A DNA stretch of 64,000 bases from Kalaharituber pfeilii. Its lineage: Eukaryota > Ascomycota > Pezizomycetes > Pezizales > Pezizaceae. Below are positions 62,539-64,000 of this stretch, piece after piece (positions within the stretch are counted from its first letter, which is position 1; each line of letters opens with the position of its first letter). The DNA lies in assembly GCA_015179045.1 (NCBI GenBank), contig WHUZ01000153.1, positions 1 through 64,000 on the forward strand, given 5' to 3'. The notes beneath the pieces were generated by a model. The model was given only the letters and a program-made list of their open reading frames with translations. It searched no databases and was not told where the DNA came from. The position numbers and the translations under genes are program-made.

Positions 62539-64000
62539 TTAAGGTCGCATACCAGAACGTTGGCAGGTCAATACTGGGGACGGACCTAGCCCTACAGGAA
62601 GCAGCAGACAAGAAAATAGATATACTTTTTATAGGGGAATGCTGGAGAGCACCAAGGGGAGGAACTACATTTCATCCAAGCTATATGAACGTACATTCTC
62701 CTATAAAAAGCGGAGCAATAACAGCCTACGTAAGGAAGGACAGAATAATGAGCATGAAAATAGACGGCAAAGCCAACCACATCACAGTACAATTAGACGA
62801 CCGAATGATTACTGGAGTGTACTGGAACAGAGACACCGATATTGAGAAGGAATTGGAAGAGATAGGAGTAACGGATATGATAATAGGGGACTGCAACAGC
62901 CATCACTATGACTGGTCTCCGAAACAAGATACTAGAGGCATACTACTAAAAGACACCCTCCAAGCACGAGGACTACTCCAACAGATAGATAGAAATACTA
63001 TCACATGGACACGGACAATCAATGGACAGATAAGAACGGCACTCTTGGACCTGGTATTCGCAAGACCCAGGGAATGGAAAACAACAAAGACAACATGGAT
63101 TTCTGGTACAGACCATGTGATGATTATCGGAACATTGGATACCAGAAAGAAGACAGAGGCCAAAACCATTAAAGTAACAGACTGGGACAAATGGGAAGAA
63201 TTTGTTGATAAATATGGCAACAGAAAACTAGCCGAAGGTATTGATGGGTATGAACTACTATGTGAATTAAGCCAAAAGTTTACAAAAGATGCATACATCA
63301 CCAGACGCACGAAACGATGGTTCGACAAGGAGGTAAAAGAGGCACGTCAAATGACCAGAACCATTCTAAAGAGCGGGGCTAGCCACACAGAGAAAACAAG
63401 AGCGAGAAGACTACTTAGGGAGATAATAAGAGATAAGAAGAAGGAATACTGGGAAGGCTTCTTAGAAGAGGACAGAATCACCTCACCATGGGATATTTTC
63501 AGGCTAGCAAGAGACCCTTTCCGCCAAAGAGACCTCATGGGGATACCAGGCTCAGACGAGGAGATAGCTAAGGTATTGATTGAGCGCAACTTCATATCAC
63601 AAGGACAAGAAACTACGACCACTACTATCAGACCAACAGGACTCACCGTTGAAAAAGATCAAGCCAGGATGATGATAGAAAAGGCACTAACAAAAGCTAA
63701 ACCAAGATCAGCACCGGGACCCGATGGCATACAATATGGCTTACTGAAGCTTCTGAAGGGTACGACTCTATGGACTGCTGTAAGAGAGAGAATTGTAGAA
63801 TATATAAACGGTGACTACGATTTTGCCAGAGGCTTTGAGGTGGTTATGATACTCAAGAAAGGGAAACCCAGAGATCAGGTAGGGAGTTGGAGACCCATAA
63901 CGCTTCTGAACACAGTAGCGAAGCTAGGTCAAAAAGTCATCGCAGACCTGCTACAAAGAAAAGACGACCTTTTCAGAGACACTCAGCTTGGAGGAAGACG
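62535..64000 (+). CDS. LINE ORF2: AP-type endonuclease and start of RT, runs off the window
   Basis: Starts at ATG 62535-62537, overlapping the ORF1 TGA by one base in ATGA, so reinitiation is likely. The frame is open to the window end (about 488 codons). Endonuclease motifs: MIKVAYQNVGRS (N at start), DILFIGECWR (E), MIIGDCNSHHYDW (the GDxN box), LLDLVFARP and SGTDHVMIIG (SDH-like, here TDH). The RT begins with KPRSAPGPDGIQYGLLKLL, FEVVMILKKGK and SWRPITLLNTVAKLGQKV. Without the RT core, RNase H and tail it cannot be assigned to type A or B. No inactivating change is visible. Confidence 0.9.
   Translation, partial: MIKVAYQNVGRSILGTDLALQEAADKKIDILFIGECWRAPRGGTTFHPSYMNVHSPIKSGAITAYVRKDRIMSMKIDGKANHITVQLDDRMITGVYWNRDTDIEKELEEIGVTDMIIGDCNSHHYDWSPKQDTRGILLKDTLQARGLLQQIDRNTITWTRTINGQIRTALLDLVFARPREWKTTKTTWISGTDHVMIIGTLDTRKKTEAKTIKVTDWDKWEEFVDKYGNRKLAEGIDGYELLCELSQKFTKDAYITRRTKRWFDKEVKEARQMTRTILKSGASHTEKTRARRLLREIIRDKKKEYWEGFLEEDRITSPWDIFRLARDPFRQRDLMGIPGSDEEIAKVLIERNFISQGQETTTTTIRPTGLTVEKDQARMMIEKALTKAKPRSAPGPDGIQYGLLKLLKGTTLWTAVRERIVEYINGDYDFARGFEVVMILKKGKPRDQVGSWRPITLLNTVAKLGQKVIADLLQRKDDLFRDTQLGGR

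Overview
This window reads as a repeat-rich island from a filamentous ascomycete (Pezizomycotina-like). The evidence is Tad-like LINEs with an RNase H domain, Tc1/mariner-like and hAT elements with TA or 8-bp target duplications, a Helitron whose gene has 57-59 nt introns, RIP-like C-to-T damage in repeats, and two host-type fungal genes: a HeLo-kinase gene and a BTB-like gene. Well over half of the sequence is transposon, mostly nested.

Layout: 1-13.3 kb holds truncated type-B and type-A LINE copies, an ORF1-only element, a 56-bp minisatellite and a long-terminal-repeat DNA element. 15.8-24.8 kb holds LINE fragments, a TA-flanked MITE and many very short tail insertions in otherwise unrecognised sequence. 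24.8-27.3 kb holds a LINE beside a broken HeLo-kinase gene. 27.8-33.5 kb holds more LINE and ORF1-only copies and a MITE. 34.25-35.6 kb is the best host gene. 36.8-37.7 kb is a Ty3/gypsy gag remnant. 38.1-44.65 kb is an inverted copy of 4.4-13.07 kb. 45-52.5 kb is a deeply nested stack (CCGGGCCA repeat, then hAT, then retroposons). 53.1-58.4 kb is a decayed Helitron on the minus strand. 59.4-64 kb is the only apparently intact LINE in view, with a 1049-codon ORF1 overlapping ORF2, which runs off the window.

The main signal is a set of 3' tails. Tail A has an outer CTCGC/GCGAG stem around an inner GCCC/GGGC stem. It ends type-A LINEs and also a separate set of ORF1-only elements that encode an RRM-like protein but no reverse transcriptase, resembling mammalian HAL1. 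Tail B is a chain of small hairpins ending in a CCCTGC/GCGGGG stem and ends type-B LINEs. Both tails also occur alone, as 15-90 nt insertions with poly(A) and 7-15 bp target duplications. Their 5' ends repeatedly fall at the base of a hairpin. Several insertions are proven by empty sites in the other arm of the inverted repeat. I infer that the LINE reverse transcriptase recognises these structured tails in trans and mobilises tail-only RNAs or aborts at the hairpins. A 57-nt segment of the Helitron gene, flanked by a 9-bp direct repeat and ending like tail A, may be an intron born from such an insertion.
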